Positions 24,517-32,471 of a DNA stretch of 64,000 bases are shown one piece after another. A program made the position numbers and the translations under genes. Source of the stretch: ZC4RG19 sp017577565 (GTDB taxonomy: Bacteria; Actinomycetota; Acidimicrobiia; Acidimicrobiales; VFJN01); contig VSCH01000006.1 of the NCBI GenBank assembly GCA_047459075.1, positions 1 to 64,000 of the forward strand. Direction: 5' to 3'. The notes below the pieces were generated by a model. That model made no database searches. It was not told where the DNA came from and worked only from the letters and a program-made list of their open reading frames with translations. How positions within the stretch are numbered: position 1 is the stretch's first letter; the number at the start of each line of letters is the position of its first letter.

Positions 24517-26775
24517 TCATCCGTCGTCGCCGTCGGTGCCCGGCCCCTGCGCCGCGAGGCTGCGGTCCACGCCGGCGGAGAGGTCCGAGAGGAACCGGCG
24601 GAGCCCCTCGGCGCCGGTCGCGACCGATGATGGCCCACCCGCCCCCTGCGGTGCAGCCGGGGCGACGGCGCGTGCCGTCGGGCCACGGCGGGCCGCCCCC
24701 GGCACCCGCCGGACCAGGCCGCTCGGGGTCCGCTCCGGCACGCCGCCGGCCGCCGCCCCGGTCGCGACCGGCGCGGCGGGCACCGGGTGGTGCCCGACCG
24801 GCTCGTGGACCGGTGCCGCCGGGGCGCCCGGGAGGGCGGGCGCGCCCGCCGCCGTGGGGCCCCCGACCCCGGCCGGCCGTGCCACCGCGGCCTCGACCTC
24901 GGCCAGGATCGCGGGCGGCAGCGTCACGTGCGCGGTGATCCCGGCGACGACGTCGCCGGTGAGCCGCACGCCGATGCCGTGGCGGGCGGCGAGGACGGCG
25001 ACGACGTGGTGACCGAGGTGCTTGGCCGACGTGGTCGCGAACGGCTCGGCGCCGGCGAGGCGCCGGTTGGCCCGCTCCAGCTCGTCGGCCGCCATGCCGA
25101 GCCCGTGGTCGACGACCACGACCTCGTAGGCGTCGCCCTGCCGCCGCCCGCTGACCTCGACCAGCTCGCGGGGCGGCGAGTGGCGCAGCCCGTTCTCGAT
25201 CAGCTCGGCGAGCAGGTGGGTGACGTCGCCGGCGGCACCGCCCACGAGCGCCACCGGCTCGAGGGGGCGGACCACCACCCGGTCGAACTGCTCGACCTCC
25301 CCCAGCGCACCCTGGACGACCTCGTCGACCGGGACCGGCGGGTGCCACCCGACGGCGGGCTCGGCCCCGGCCAGGACGAGCAGCGACTCCGCGTTGCGCC
25401 GCAGCCTCGTCGCCAGGTGGGTCACCCGGAACAGGCGCCGCTGCCGGTCGGGGTCGTCCTCCCCGGCCTGGAGGTCGCGGAGCGCGTCGAGCAGGCGCCC
25501 GAGCAGGTTCTGCATGCGCCGCCCGAGGTCGAGGTGCGACTCGGCGACGTTCCGCCGCAGCACGGCCTGCTCGGCGGCCAGGGTGATGGCGGCCACCTGG
25601 ACGTCGTTGAACGCGTCGGCGACCTCGCGGACCTCGTCGCGGGCGGGGACCTCGATGGCGTCGGGCTCGGTCGGCGCCGGCTCGCCGGGCGGCGCGTCGA
25701 GCGCGTCCTGCACGGCGCACGGGAGTCGGTACGACGCGATCTGCCGCGCCCGGATGCTCAGCTCCCGCAGCGGGCGGGTGATCGACCGGCTCACCAGCCA
25801 CGCCACGAGGATCGCCACGGCGACGAGCGCCAGCGCCCCGCCGATGAACAGGCGGCGCCGGGCGGCGGCGCCGGCCCGCAGCTCGTCGGCGCGCTCCTCG
25901 ACCTGCGCGACCACGACCTCCCGGAACGGCACGTGCCCGCCCTGGGGGCCGAGCGGCGCCGCGGCCAGCACCGCGGCGGGGTCGACGGGGCCGCCCGACT
26001 CGACGGCGGACCGGGCCAGCGCGGGCAGGCCGGTGACCCGCGGGTTGCCGAGGAGCGCGTCGACCGCCGCCGCGTGGTCGCCGGTGCCGCGGGTGGCGAG
26101 CGCGGCGTGGGCCCGCTCGAGCGCGTCGCGCAGGCCGGACAGGCGCGCCACCTCGTCGACCCGGTCGACGCCGCCGGGACCGGTGCCGACGTGCAGCAGC
26201 TCGGCGACGAGCTGGGCGGCCAGGTCGGCGGCCAGCGCCGAGCCGTGGACGAGGTCGTCGCCCCGGCGGAGGTCGGGGTCGTCGATGCCGAGCGCGAAGC
26301 GGTCGTGGGCGGCGAACAGGTCGGCGATGATCGAGGTGTAGCCGGTGAACGCCTCGAGCGCGGCGCCCGGCTCGCCGCCGTCGACCCGGGCGCGGAGGCC
26401 GTCCAGCTCGCCGAGGCGGGCCAGGGCCGCCGTGTAGTGCTCGCGGACCTCGGCGTCCTGGCCGTCGAGGGCCCGCCGCAGCTCGGACGCGGCCAGCGTG
26501 GTGCGCCGCCGGGCCGTGGCGTGGTCCTCGACCTCGAGCACGATGCCCTCCCGGAGGCCGAGCATGTCGACGAGCGCGAGGTCGCGCTCGTCCTGCAGGG
26601 CGGTCACGAGCCCGGCGTGGCCGAGGGAGGCCAGGGCCAGCTCGGCCTGGTCCGCCGCGTGCCGGGCGGAGGCCGTCGTGGCCGAGGCGCCGACCGTGGC
26701 CGCGGTCACGAGCCCGAGCAGCGGCACCGCGAGCGCCGCCGCGACCTTCGCCCTGATCGGGATGCGTCGAAACAC
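24517..26775 (-). CDS. Nitrate/nitrite-sensor-type histidine kinase-like protein (CvnA-like)
   Basis: A 752-residue membrane sensor. TM1 is at 10-31, then an extracellular all-helical NIT-like domain (55-290, with LQDERDLALVDMLG), TM2 at 309-329, HAMP to about 390, a helical dimerisation region (HLDLGRRMQNLLGRLLDALRDL then THLATRLRRNAESLLVLAG), and an ATPase domain with N-box ELIENGLRHSPP (524-535) and G1 DHGLGMA (556-562). The last 120 residues are a Pro/Ala-rich cytosolic tail. This is the architecture of Streptomyces CvnA proteins, which signal with CvnB rather than a classic response regulator. GTG 26775 has GGAG six bases upstream. Confidence 0.9.
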   Translation of the reverse strand: MFRRIPIRAKVAAALAVPLLGLVTAATVGASATTASARHAADQAELALASLGHAGLVTALQDERDLALVDMLGLREGIVLEVEDHATARRRTTLAASELRRALDGQDAEVREHYTAALARLGELDGLRARVDGGEPGAALEAFTGYTSIIADLFAAHDRFALGIDDPDLRRGDDLVHGSALAADLAAQLVAELLHVGTGPGGVDRVDEVARLSGLRDALERAHAALATRGTGDHAAAVDALLGNPRVTGLPALARSAVESGGPVDPAAVLAAAPLGPQGGHVPFREVVVAQVEERADELRAGAAARRRLFIGGALALVAVAILVAWLVSRSITRPLRELSIRARQIASYRLPCAVQDALDAPPGEPAPTEPDAIEVPARDEVREVADAFNDVQVAAITLAAEQAVLRRNVAESHLDLGRRMQNLLGRLLDALRDLQAGEDDPDRQRRLFRVTHLATRLRRNAESLLVLAGAEPAVGWHPPVPVDEVVQGALGEVEQFDRVVVRPLEPVALVGGAAGDVTHLLAELIENGLRHSPPRELVEVSGRRQGDAYEVVVVDHGLGMAADELERANRRLAGAEPFATTSAKHLGHHVVAVLAARHGIGVRLTGDVVAGITAHVTLPPAILAEVEAAVARPAGVGGPTAAGAPALPGAPAAPVHEPVGHHPVPAAPVATGAAAGGVPERTPSGLVRRVPGAARRGPTARAVAPAAPQGAGGPSSVATGAEGLRRFLSDLSAGVDRSLAAQGPGTDGDDG

Positions 26776-26957
26776 CGTCGGCTCCGTCTCTCCTCCGGCA
26801 TCGGAGCGGCGCCCCGAGCCCCTTCCCGTGGCTGCCCCGGCGTGGCCGCGCAGGCGCGCCGCGGGTCGGGCTCGGGCGACCGACGGTGCCCCCAGCGACA
26901 CGGAACGGCGGCGAACCGGTGCGGGCGGCAGTTTCCTACGCCGGCCGGAGTCGCGCA

Positions 26958-26981
26958 AACGCGTGACGATCGTCACGCGTT
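26958..26981. promoter_or_regulatory. Perfect 24-base palindrome with GTGA-N6-TCAC core
   Basis: AACGCGTGACGA followed by its exact reverse complement. The centre GTGA-CGATCG-TCAC has the layout of a Crp/Fnr-family operator. It lies 183 bases upstream of the sensor kinase start and 25 bases past the stop of the zinc-ribbon gene, so a terminator for that gene is the alternative reading. Confidence 0.6.
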
Positions 26982-27006
26982 CGACATGGGACCGGTCCCC
27001 CTCCGG

Positions 27007-27192
27007 TCACTCCTTGAGGGCCACGGCGTTGGGCGTGACGTTCATCTTCGGCTCGTAGGCGGCGACCTCGACGTCCCGCGCCTCGCCCGCCACCTCGGCC
27101 CGCAGCGCCTCCCGGCAGGCGTCGCAGGGGCCGTAGAACCGGGCGGCGACGGTCTCGCCGCAGCGAGGGCAGGTGAAGGTCAACGGGTCCAT
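27007..27192 (-). CDS. Small zinc-ribbon protein (61 residues)
   Basis: The protein opens MDPLTFTCPRCGETVAARFY and continues GPCDACREALRAEV, so CPRC and CDAC form a likely four-cysteine zinc site. The tail ends EPKMNVTPNAVALKE. It is short but has the conserved look of a real actinobacterial small protein. Function unknown. ATG 27192 is preceded by CAACCT seven bases upstream, a near match to the local leaderless -10 pattern. It diverges from the 75-residue gene at 27314 across a segment with DnaA-box-like sequences. Confidence 0.75.
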   Translation of the reverse strand: MDPLTFTCPRCGETVAARFYGPCDACREALRAEVAGEARDVEVAAYEPKMNVTPNAVALKE

Positions 27193-27241
27193 GGCGCCCA
27201 GGTTGGCAGGCGGGCCGGCCGTGGCCGCGGATGCCGGGGCT

Positions 27242-27266
27242 TGTGGACAACTCGCGAAATCCACAG
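27242..27266. promoter_or_regulatory. Inverted pair of DnaA-box-like sequences
   Basis: TTGTCCACA on the minus strand (27243-27251) matches the actinobacterial DnaA box exactly. A second, weaker copy AAATCCACA lies on the plus strand (27258-27266). They face each other six bases apart between two divergent small genes. No dnaA, dnaN or large AT-rich region is nearby, so this is not oriC. Confidence 0.4.
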
Positions 27267-27301
27267 GGTTGGCCCTCTCGTCCCCCACACCCCGGCGGCC
27301 G

Positions 27302-27307
27302 TACGGT
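27302..27307 (+). promoter_or_regulatory. Leaderless -10 hexamer of the 75-residue gene
   Basis: TACGGT, then GAGGCC, then ATG at 27314. Confidence 0.6.
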
Positions 27308-27313
27308 GAGGCC

Positions 27314-27541
27314 ATGCCGACCTTCGAGGTGACCCTGCGGGACGGCACCGTCGAGGTGGTCGACGGGGCCGACGCCTACCAGCAAGAGGGCCCGATGACC
27401 ACGTTCTTCCGGCGTGGCGAGGGCCGCGAGGTCATCGACTCGTGGAGCACGCGGATGGCCAGCTTCCGCACCGCCGACCTGCTGGCCGTCCGGCGCCGCG
27501 AGCCGGTCGCCCAGCCGAGCCTCCGGGCGGTCGCCGGCTGA
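27314..27541 (+). CDS. Small conserved-looking protein (75 residues), unknown function
   Basis: Starts MPTFEVTLRDGTVEVVDGAD, continues AYQQEGPMTTFFRRGEGRE and VIDSWSTRMASFRTADLLAVRR. It reads like a small beta-sheet protein (strand, DGT turn, strand) with no cysteines or membrane helix. I do not recognise the family. The start is supported by a TACGGT hexamer six bases upstream. It ends 13 bases before the convergent glycosyltransferase gene. Confidence 0.7.
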   Translation: MPTFEVTLRDGTVEVVDGADAYQQEGPMTTFFRRGEGREVIDSWSTRMASFRTADLLAVRRREPVAQPSLRAVAG

Positions 27542-27554
27542 GGGCGGGCGCCCC

Positions 27555-29129
27555 TCAGCGGCCGCCCGCCGGCCCGGCCGGGGCCCAGTGGAGGTAGGCG
27601 GGCTCGTAGAACCGGTCGCGGTCCATCACGACCAGGTCCTCCGTCAGGCCGAGCTCGGTGATCAGGTCCTGGCACTGGGTGCCGTAGGTCGCGTAGTCGG
27701 ACATCCAGACCAGGAAGATCGCGTGCCCGGCCGCCCGCTCCCGGACCTCGGCCGCGATCTCCGCCGGGTCGGCGGCGGCGTTGCGCTCGGCGTAGTCGAC
27801 CCAGTCGACCCGCGCCGGGCTGCCGAGCGTGGGGTACGTCAGCTCGACCAGGCCGTCGGGCATCTCCCGGGAGTACGCCGGGCCGAGCTGGTCGGGGCAG
27901 TAGACGACGACGTCGCCCGGCCGGGCCCGCTCCGCCACCGCCGCCGCCACCTCGGCGGACTGGGTGCGCTGGTAGTAGTTGACCCACACGAGCCCGAACA
28001 GGCTGAGGCCCAGCAGCACGGTGGCCACCACCACCCGGCCCCAGCCCGGCACCCGGACGACGCCGACGGCGACGACGACGAGCACGAGCGGCACGACCAC
28101 CGCCGCGTAGCGGCTCTGGAAGGTGGCGTCGAGCGCGAGGCCGGCCACGGCGCCGATGGCGAGGACCAGGCCGACGACCAGCAGCTCGTGGCGCACCGTC
28201 GGCGCCGTCCGCAGGTCGAGGACCAGCTGGGTCCCCGACGAGCGCACGGCGAACAGGGCCACGAGCACCAGCACGACGACGACGGTGCCGTACAGGTTGG
28301 CCTCGGTGACGTTGCCGCCGCCGAGGTCCATGAGGACCGTCTGCACGAGCGCCGTCGGGCGGAACGGCTCGCCCCAGGGCGTCCCGGTGTGCGCCGACTG
28401 GTAGAGGAAGCTGCCGAGCCAGGGCAGGAACAGGACGCCGCCGGCGACGACCGCCGCCGCCGTGCGCACCGTCGCCGGCCGGGTCGCCGGCTCCCGCCAG
28501 GCCCGCAGGGCCAGCGCGACGAGCACGCCGGCGACCAGGTAGAAGGCCCAGTAGTGGGTGAGCAGCAGGAGCCCGCTCACCAGCCAGATGCCGGCGAGGC
28601 GGGGGGCCGTGGGCCGCTCGAGCGCGTCGACCACCAGCAGGTAGCCGACGAGCACGAGCAGCATGACCAGCGAGTACATGCGGGTCTCGGTGGCGTAGCG
28701 CACGGCGTAGGGCGACAGCGCCGTGACCACCACCGCCCACCGGGCGCCCGCGGCCCCGGCCAGCCGGTGGCCCGCGACCCCGGCGAGGGGCAGCGACGCC
28801 ACCGAGAGCACGCCCGACAGCGCCCGCACCGCGACGTCCCCGTCGCCGAACAGCTCGATCCAGTAGTGGAGCAGCAGGTAGTAGAGCGGCGGGTGCCCGT
28901 CGTGGCGCAGCGCCTCGAAGACGTCGCCGACCGGGAGGCTGGCGATGTTGACGCTCAGGGCCTCGTCGAGCCAGAGGGGCGAGCGCTGGACGAAGCGCAG
29001 CACCACGCCCAGCGCGACGGCGAGCCCGACCGCCGCCGGCGCGGCCCACGCCGGCAGGCGAACCCGAGGGCTGCCGCCCGTGGGCGCCACGACGTGCTCG
29101 GCCTGCTCATCGGCGACGACCCGGGCCAT
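27555..29129 (-). CDS. Polytopic glycosyltransferase, GT39/ArnT-like (GT-C fold)
   Basis: A 524-residue integral membrane protein with about 11-12 helices. The first periplasmic loop has the acidic catalytic pair D55-E56 (PLWLDEALSVNIA), followed by the diagnostic HDGHPPLYYLLLHYW. Such GT-C enzymes move a sugar from polyprenyl phosphate to a protein or glycan outside the membrane. The C-terminal 110 residues form a soluble domain (VVVYCPDQLGPAYS...YATYGTQCQDLITELG). ATG 29129 precedes the first helix. The polyprenyl-phosphate mannose synthase at 37199 is a plausible donor source. Confidence 0.88.
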   Translation of the reverse strand: MARVVADEQAEHVVAPTGGSPRVRLPAWAAPAAVGLAVALGVVLRFVQRSPLWLDEALSVNIASLPVGDVFEALRHDGHPPLYYLLLHYWIELFGDGDVAVRALSGVLSVASLPLAGVAGHRLAGAAGARWAVVVTALSPYAVRYATETRMYSLVMLLVLVGYLLVVDALERPTAPRLAGIWLVSGLLLLTHYWAFYLVAGVLVALALRAWREPATRPATVRTAAAVVAGGVLFLPWLGSFLYQSAHTGTPWGEPFRPTALVQTVLMDLGGGNVTEANLYGTVVVVLVLVALFAVRSSGTQLVLDLRTAPTVRHELLVVGLVLAIGAVAGLALDATFQSRYAAVVVPLVLVVVAVGVVRVPGWGRVVVATVLLGLSLFGLVWVNYYQRTQSAEVAAAVAERARPGDVVVYCPDQLGPAYSREMPDGLVELTYPTLGSPARVDWVDYAERNAAADPAEIAAEVRERAAGHAIFLVWMSDYATYGTQCQDLITELGLTEDLVVMDRDRFYEPAYLHWAPAGPAGGR

Positions 29130-29275
29130 GAGCGGCGGAGCGTAGCAACGCCTCCCGGGGTGCCCCGCAACCGGCCCCGGCCGGCCCGCGACCCCGGTCG
29201 CGGCGAGTGGCTGCGCCGCGGCCGGGGTTCGGTATTGTGGCGGATCACGTCCGCAGCGCTCAGGGAGCACGTCAC

Positions 29276-30844
29276 GTGACCGACCACGACAGCACCACGC
29301 CCGGGCCCGACGACGGGACCGGCAGCTCGGGCGGCGACGCGACCAGGGCGGGCAGCATCGTCATCATCGGCGCCGGCCCCGCCGGTCTCACCGCGGCGTA
29401 CGAGCTGTCGCGCCTGGGCATCACCTCGACCGTGCTCGAGGCGGACGACGTCGTCGGGGGCATCAGCCGCACCGTGCAGCGCGACGGCTGGCGGTTCGAC
29501 ATCGGCGGCCACCGCTTCTTCACCAAGGTGGGCCGCGTCGAGGCCTTCTGGCACGAGATCCTCGACGACGACGAGTTCCTGCTGCGCCCCCGGTCGAGCC
29601 GCATCTACTACAAGGGCAAGTTCTACGACTACCCCATCAAGCCGCTGAACGCCCTGCGCAACCTCGGCCCCGCCGAGGCGGTGCGCTGCGTGGCCTCGTA
29701 CCTGTGGGTGCGGGTGCGGCCGCCCAAGGACATGTCGACGCTCGAGGGCTACGTCGCCGCCAACTACGGCTGGCGCCTCTACGAGCACTTCTTCAAGACC
29801 TACAGCGAGAAGGTCTGGGGCGTGCCGCCGTCGGAGATCGGGGCCGACTGGGGCGCCCAGCGCATCAAGGGCATGTCGCTGTGGCAGGCGGTGTGGGAGC
29901 CGGTCCGCACCCGCCTGTTCGGCCGGCGCGACCGCAAGAAGCAGGTCACCAGCCTGATCGAGCAGTTCCAGTACCCGAAGTACGGCCCGGGGATGATGTG
30001 GGAGCGGTGCCGCGACCTCGTCGAGGCGGCCGGCACCAAGGTCATCATGAGGACGCCGGTGACGGCCATCCGCCACCGCGACGGCCGGGCGGTGGCCGTC
30101 GTCGCCGAGTCCGACGGCGTCACGACCGAGTACCCGGCCGACCACGTCATCTCGTCCATGCCCTTCTCGCAGCTGCTGAAGGCCATGGACCCGCCGGTCC
30201 CGCCCGAGGTCCAGGCGGCCGCCGACGACCTGCGCTTCCGCGACTTCCTGTCGATCGCCCTCGTCGTCCCGGCCGACAGGGTGCCGTGGCAGGACAACTG
30301 GATCTACATCCACGCCCCCGAGGTGAAGACCATGCGGGTCCAGAACTTCGGGTCGTGGTCGCCCTACATGGTGCGGGACGGCCGCAACGTCCTCGGCCTG
30401 GAGTACACGGTCGAGGAGGGCGACGAGTGGTGGTCGGCGCCCGACGAGGAGCTGATCGAGCGGGGCAAGCGCGAGCTCGAGCAGCTGGGGCTGGTCAACG
30501 CCCGCGACGTCGAGGCCGGCTACGTCGTGCGGATGCCGAAGGCCTACCCCGTCTACGACGACGCCTACCAGCGCAACGTCGCGGTGCTGCGGGCCTGGCT
30601 GGAGGAGAACGCACCCAACGTGCACCCCGTGGGCCGCAACGGGATGCACCGCTACAACAACCAGGACCACTCGATGTACACCGCCATGCTGACGGTGGAG
30701 AACATCGTCAAGGGCACCGACCACGACATCTGGGCGGTGAACGTCGAGGACGAGTACCACGAGGAGGGCCCCGTCCGCGACGACCCCTCCCCGACGCCCC
30801 GTGGCACCGGGCGCGACGCGCCCGTCCTGCCCCGCAAGCGCTGA
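29276..30844 (+). CDS. FAD-dependent oxidoreductase related to UDP-galactopyranose mutase/protoporphyrinogen oxidase
   Basis: A 522-residue flavoprotein. After a disordered 25-residue start comes the FAD dinucleotide motif SIVIIGAGPAGLTAAYELSR, the GGISRTV segment and WRFDIGGHRFFTK. Later blocks EKVWGVPPSEIGADWGAQRIKG and the C-terminal GRNGMHRYNNQDHSMYTAM belong to a subgroup often found in bacterial glycan clusters. It may isomerise or oxidise a nucleotide- or lipid-linked sugar; this is inferred from context. GTG 29276 is preceded by GGGAG at about nine bases. TATTGT at 29233-29238 is a candidate -10. Confidence 0.9.
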   Translation: MTDHDSTTPGPDDGTGSSGGDATRAGSIVIIGAGPAGLTAAYELSRLGITSTVLEADDVVGGISRTVQRDGWRFDIGGHRFFTKVGRVEAFWHEILDDDEFLLRPRSSRIYYKGKFYDYPIKPLNALRNLGPAEAVRCVASYLWVRVRPPKDMSTLEGYVAANYGWRLYEHFFKTYSEKVWGVPPSEIGADWGAQRIKGMSLWQAVWEPVRTRLFGRRDRKKQVTSLIEQFQYPKYGPGMMWERCRDLVEAAGTKVIMRTPVTAIRHRDGRAVAVVAESDGVTTEYPADHVISSMPFSQLLKAMDPPVPPEVQAAADDLRFRDFLSIALVVPADRVPWQDNWIYIHAPEVKTMRVQNFGSWSPYMVRDGRNVLGLEYTVEEGDEWWSAPDEELIERGKRELEQLGLVNARDVEAGYVVRMPKAYPVYDDAYQRNVAVLRAWLEENAPNVHPVGRNGMHRYNNQDHSMYTAMLTVENIVKGTDHDIWAVNVEDEYHEEGPVRDDPSPTPRGTGRDAPVLPRKR

Positions 30845-30891
30845 CCGCCGGGCACCCGCCGGCACCGGCGTGCCGCCCGCACGCGGGCCGG

Positions 30892-30915
30892 CGCCGGTCG
30901 CGCCCGCGACCGGCG
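30892..30915. terminator. Bidirectional terminator hairpin
   Basis: CGCCGGTCGCG and CGCGACCGGCG are perfect 11-base arms around two bases, in the 75-base gap between two convergent genes. Intrinsic-type but without a T-tract on either side. Confidence 0.55.
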
Positions 30916-30919
30916 GACC

Positions 30920-32305
30920 TCAGCCGCGGGCGGCCGCCGCCGGGACGGGCGCGGGGTCGCCGCCGGCGGCCGGCTCGGCGGGCGCCGGGCGGCGCCACCG
31001 CTCCCAGGCCCACACCACCCCGACGGCGGCGCAGACCGCGAGGGTCGGGTAGAGCGGCATCTTGAACCGGGGGTCGCCGAAGGTCAGCAACGGCGAGACG
31101 AGCTGGGCCAGCCCGCCGACGACGAGGAACAGGAACCGCGGCGCCGGGTCCCGCCGGCGGACCGCGACCACGGCACCCCCGACCGCGGCGACGCAGACCG
31201 CCGCGTACCAGCCGTTGGCCACCCGGCGCAGCGCGTCCCGGGTGCCGCTCGACACGATCGGCCGGGCGCCGTAGTCCTCGGACGCCGCCAGACCGTCGCT
31301 GTCGTCCTCGAGCGTGATGCGCGCCTTGCTCACCGTGCGCCGCAGGGTCGTACCCGGGTTCTCGCGGATGTAGGTCAGCGCCCGGTCGACGTTCTCCGAG
31401 TTGCGCCGGGTCTCGGCCTCGGGACGGCGCAGCTCGCTGGCGGCGTAGCAGTGCTCGCCGAGGTCGCCGAAGCCGCCGTCGGCGTCGGGGTTGTGCCCGA
31501 TGCAGAGGTTGTCGCCGACGTTCAGCGAGAGCAGCACGGGCGCGTCCATGGCCAGCGTGCTCCGGACCGACCACGGCACGAGCACGGCGACGGTCACCGC
31601 GCCGAGGAGCGCGAGCCGCCACAGCGCCGCCCGCGCCCCCGCGCGCCACCACAGCACGACGAACACGGGCCCGAGCACGGCGGAGACCGGCCGGACGAGC
31701 AGGGCCAGCCCGAACACGACACCGACCGCCACCAGCCGGGCGACCCCGGGGCGGGCGGCGGCCTCCGGGGCGCCGAGCGCCAGCAGGAGGGCGAGGACGA
31801 GGAGGAAGAGGAAGAGCGTCTCGGTCAGGACGACGCCGCTGTGGAAGACGAGGTTGGGCCACAGCGCCCAGCAGGCCGCGGCGACCAGCCCGACCCCGAC
31901 CCCGGCCAGGCGCCGCCCGAGCGCGAAGACGAGCACGATCGTCGCCAGCGACAGCACGACGTTCAGCCAGACGGCCACGTCGAAGGCGCTGGCGTCGGCG
32001 ACCAGCCGCACCGTCCACAGCACGGCGGCGAGGGCGAGCGGGTAGCCGGGCGGGTAGTAGGCGGTGACGCCCTGGTCGGGCTGGTCGCCGTAGGTGTAGC
32101 CGTCGCCGTTCGCGAGGTGTTCGGCGAGGATCGAGTAGAGGACCGGGTCCCGCAGCTCGGTCGGCGGCTCGGCCCGCAGGGCCCACAGCACCCGCAGCAC
32201 CGCCCCCACGCCGACGATCGCCCCCAGCGCCCAGCGGGCGCGGCGCGACAGGGGCGGCAGGGGCGGGAGCGCTCGCCTCCCCCGGTCTCGGAGCGCGTCG
32301 GGCAC
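30920..32305 (-). CDS. Polytopic glycosyltransferase, GT39-like
   Basis: A 461-residue membrane protein with about 10 helices. The first external loop is acidic and ends in a GYTYGDQPDQGVTAYYPPGYPLALAAV segment typical of PMT/ArnT-like enzymes, with Asp at the sugar-binding loop. A hydrophilic loop with IGHNPDADGGFGD separates the N- and C-terminal helix bundles, and FGDPRFKMPLYP near the end is common in this group. It presumably uses a polyprenyl-phosphate sugar. GTG 32305 lies eight bases after TACTGT. The gene converges with the FAD-enzyme gene and diverges from the fusion gene at 32472. Confidence 0.85.
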   Translation of the reverse strand: MPDALRDRGRRALPPLPPLSRRARWALGAIVGVGAVLRVLWALRAEPPTELRDPVLYSILAEHLANGDGYTYGDQPDQGVTAYYPPGYPLALAAVLWTVRLVADASAFDVAVWLNVVLSLATIVLVFALGRRLAGVGVGLVAAACWALWPNLVFHSGVVLTETLFLFLLVLALLLALGAPEAAARPGVARLVAVGVVFGLALLVRPVSAVLGPVFVVLWWRAGARAALWRLALLGAVTVAVLVPWSVRSTLAMDAPVLLSLNVGDNLCIGHNPDADGGFGDLGEHCYAASELRRPEAETRRNSENVDRALTYIRENPGTTLRRTVSKARITLEDDSDGLAASEDYGARPIVSSGTRDALRRVANGWYAAVCVAAVGGAVVAVRRRDPAPRFLFLVVGGLAQLVSPLLTFGDPRFKMPLYPTLAVCAAVGVVWAWERWRRPAPAEPAAGGDPAPVPAAAARG

Positions 32306-32471
32306 GGGCGATCACAGTAGCCAGCGCGACCAGCGCAGACGGTGCCCGCCCGCCCCGGCGGGCCGCGGCCGACCGACCGCTCGTCGGGGCCACGACCGGC
32401 ACTAAGGTGCCCAGGCCGACCGATCGGGTCGACGAGCTCGACGCCGACCGCCGGGGGGCACCGGCACGCCG

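Noticed and set aside
27242..27266. Chromosomal origin
   Set aside because: Only two DnaA-box-like sequences, no AT-rich unwinding region and no dnaA/dnaN/rpmH genes nearby.
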